From Rotaria sp. Silwood1 (lineage: Eukaryota; Rotifera; Eurotatoria; Philodinida; Philodinidae): a stretch of 64,000 bases of DNA. A model generated the notes under the pieces. The model was not told the DNA's origin. It searched no databases and saw only the letters and a list, made by a program, of their open reading frames with translations. Below, in pieces: positions 62,116 to 64,000 of this stretch. Location of the stretch: positions 2,414,569 to 2,478,568 of the forward strand of contig CAJNOP010000018.1 of the NCBI GenBank assembly GCA_905250075.1, read 5' to 3'. The stretch's first letter is position 1. The number at the start of each line of letters is the position of its first letter. Position numbers and translations under genes: made by a program.

Positions 62116-63260
62116 CGATTTTTTACACAAATTTAATCAAAATCGCTTCTTTTAATCGATTTTTACCGATTTTTTAGCTGTTTTTTTTATATGGGGAATA
62201 GAAAAATCTAGTATAGGGTATCTTGTAGAGTGCTTTGCGCTCTACAAAATCTATATGAGAAATTCGAGAAAAAAATGTCACATTTGATCGTAATTTGAAA
62301 GACAAAGGAGAGAAAAAGCACCTTCCTTCCATGTCCAAGTTTAGAACAAGCAAAAAAAACTTGATCATTGAATCATTAAACACTTATGTTCAAGAAAAAT
62401 CTATGTGATATTCGGCATCAGCGCCAAAAAGTGAGTCAGGCAGCACGAGTTTCGTTAAAAATAACTTCTTTACAAAATTCATCCCTATTCCATCTAAGCT
62501 TCTTTTTTTTAAACTTTTGTTTGGGGTCTCCCTCAGGTGAATTTTGTCTAAAAATTATTTTAAATGAAAGGCATATTGCCTAACTCACTTTTTGATGCTG
62601 ATGCCAAATATGACATGGGTTCTGCTTGAAAATGAATGTTTAATGATTCAATGATCGAGTTTTTTTTCGCTTTTACTATATTTTTATATGAGAAAGATGT
62701 GCTTTTTCTCCCCGTTGTATTTCAAATTACGAGCTGATGTGACTTTTTTTCTCGAATTTCTTATACCGATTTTGTCGAGCACACAATTCTTTACAAGATA
62801 CACTATATCCGATTTTCATATTCAACTTTCATAGCCTCGAAAAACTCATTTTTTCCCTATGAAGACTTCACTTTTTGGAAACCTCATATAAGACTATTTT
62901 ATTCAGCTTGATAAACTCTTTAAAATAAGACGTTGCACAAAAGACGCGGATGAAAAAATGATAGAGTTAAAGGCGAAATACTGAAAGGTATCGAAAAACG
63001 TGTTTTTTTGCGATGTTTCAGACCCCTTCTTATTGTCAAGGTTATAGCTCTGTCAAATAAGGTCCTGAAAGTGAAAAATTTTTCCATACCCTTACTTTTC
63101 AAGGAACCGAATGAGATAAAAAAAACAAAATATTTTTTTGACCACGTCTCAACGATTCTCAATAGGCTGGTCGAATCTCTCTTAAGCACTTTATATATTA
63201 ATATCCATTTCAGAAGATGAGTATTCTTGGAATAACTTTTGATAGGAACGGATAGAGATC

Positions 63261-64000
63261 TGTGGTTTTCACCATTCAAAAAAGAGAATGAAACTGCACT
63301 GAAACTTGAATATCAGATTTCTCTGGGAAGTTCCCTAAGAATCATTCGTCAAGTTTTTAAAAAATTAAGGCTTTTTAGTAGGCTGAGAAGGTGGGCTTTT
63401 CATCAATAAATCAGAAACAAAGACAATTTTGTTGAAAAATCTGCCGAAAACACGAAATAAAATGTTAATAACTCTTGATCAACTTATGCTTTCAATGCCA
63501 GACTTGTATATATTATTGGTCTTTAGTCAAGGATTCGGGTGCACAAGTGAAAGTTAAGTTTTCAAAAGTTTTACATTTGACAATTTTTTGCGTTTAAGAA
63601 GTTTGGCCAGTGGCTTCGACACAACCTGCCGGAAAAACTTGATGTGCAAGGTACGATGCAGCTTCGTCTCCTCGTTCAACAATGAGAATCGCATATCTCT
63701 ATTGTGTTCATATCAAAAATTATTTCAAAAATACTCCGTCGCCTTTTAATTTGAAATGGATATTAGTATAGGATATGACTGGCCTTGATTTACTTCAACT
63801 AAGAATAGACATCTTTCAATATCACTGATCATTAGTACAAATGAGTAAATTTCAAGATTTCTGCTGGGCTTTATTATTTCTTTTGGTGGTCTGCTAATTA
63901 TCTTATTGCTTTTGCATCTATGAAACTCTTCGCTACAGACTCATTGACCAATCAGCATTGTACCATAGATCATTCAGATCTCAATGAGCACAAAAAAAGT
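63261..64000. other. Unassigned sequence at the window end
   Basis: No gene is recognised. The plus strand at 63599-63682 is open and protein-like (KFGQWLRHNLPEKLDVQGTM then QLRLL), and its GC is higher than its surroundings. It could be the edge of another element or gene scrap continuing past the window. Confidence 0.35.

Larger units (their letters stand above)
60545..62180. repeat. AATCGATT-rich repeat block in the left foldback arm
   Basis: This block is absent from the matching point of the right arm (about 62825). It is full of the palindrome AATCGATT and the related TTTTAATCGATT/AATCGATTAAAA. It contains the long hairpin, the 28-bp tandem and the 80-bp tandem listed separately. A stretch without the motif (about 61290-61690) separates the arrays and shows no protein. 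Confidence 0.7.
59610..63260. mobile_element. Foldback element with about 750-bp inverted arms
   Basis: The right arm (about 62515-63260), reverse-complemented, can be followed through the whole left arm (59610 to 62505). Matches include CTCATTCG with TTCCTTGAAAAGTAAGGGTA (59770/63090), CAGTATTTCGCCTTTAACTC (60317/62968), TCAAAAAGTG-type sequence at 60418/62873, GAAATTCGAGAAAAAAA (62252/62757) and GATCATTGAATCATTAAACA (62362/62655). The centre lies near 62510. Overall identity is roughly 75-85% by eye. The left arm alone is split by two insertions, 59807-60217 and about 60545-62180. No transposase frame is visible; open frames in the arms are by-products. The outer ends and target duplication are not clear. 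Confidence 0.75.

Noticed and set aside
62920-63279. 119-codon minus-strand frame and its neighbours at 60144-60332 and 63008-63220
   Set aside because: They lie in the inverted arms of the foldback element and are mirror images of each other's DNA; no protein family is recognisable.

Overview
The window is nuclear DNA of a small invertebrate, most likely a bdelloid rotifer. This is an inference. It rests on strongly AT-rich sequence, many GT-AG introns of about 50-70 bp, an open reading frame resembling the N-terminal domain that bdelloids attach to ADP-ribosyltransferase/TPR proteins, divergent single-exon F-box genes, and decayed Tc1/mariner copies. No LTR retroelement, virus-like element, tRNA, rRNA or CRISPR array was seen. 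One 100-base assembly gap lies at 22382-22481.

Layout. 0-2.2 kb: 3' part of a gene for a large extracellular Thr-rich membrane protein. 4.1-5.7 kb: Tc1 remnant, then a single-exon F-box gene. 8.6-14.4 kb: a head-to-head pair, calcineurin B (minus) and a SKICH/coiled-coil/zinc-finger autophagy-receptor homologue of the TAX1BP1/CALCOCO type (plus). 15.7-16.7 kb: a 6-phosphogluconate-dehydrogenase-like NAD(P) oxidoreductase. 18.1-19.0 kb: two small GPI-type Cys-rich surface proteins, one of them Ly6/uPAR-like. 21.6-22.6 kb: an orphan N-terminal domain gene, the gap, and a TPR coding scrap. 24.5-29.0 kb: two more F-box genes; the second has six exons and its two long introns each hold a non-autonomous DNA transposon. 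29.7-31.4 kb: a decayed host-type gene. 32.6 kb: a small, very hydrophilic disordered protein. 36.8-38.8 kb: a complete nine-exon beta-tubulin with a TATA box. 41.2-41.9 kb: a further coding scrap. 44.3-45.3 kb: an orphan seven-transmembrane receptor. 50.9-54.8 kb: a 12-exon Reeler-DOMON-cytochrome b561 ferric reductase (FRRS1 type). 57.1-57.4 kb: a mariner transposase remnant.

The part hardest to explain with known features is 59.0-63.3 kb. A foldback element of about 3.6 kb has imperfect arms of roughly 750 bp centred near 62510. Its left arm, but not its right, carries two further repeat systems. One is a hairpin-ended element filled with a CAGCACCTAC minisatellite. The other is a 1.6-kb block of AATCGATT-rich sequence holding an almost perfect 53-bp hairpin, a 28-bp tandem repeat and an 80-bp tandem repeat. 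A separate ATTTAAAT-rich foldback lies just outside. No transposase is visible inside.

The genes do not form one pathway. They are typical animal housekeeping, signalling and surface genes separated by long AT-rich gaps with TE debris. Gene models were built by joining exons at visible GT/AG sites with frame continuity; they were not checked against transcripts or databases.
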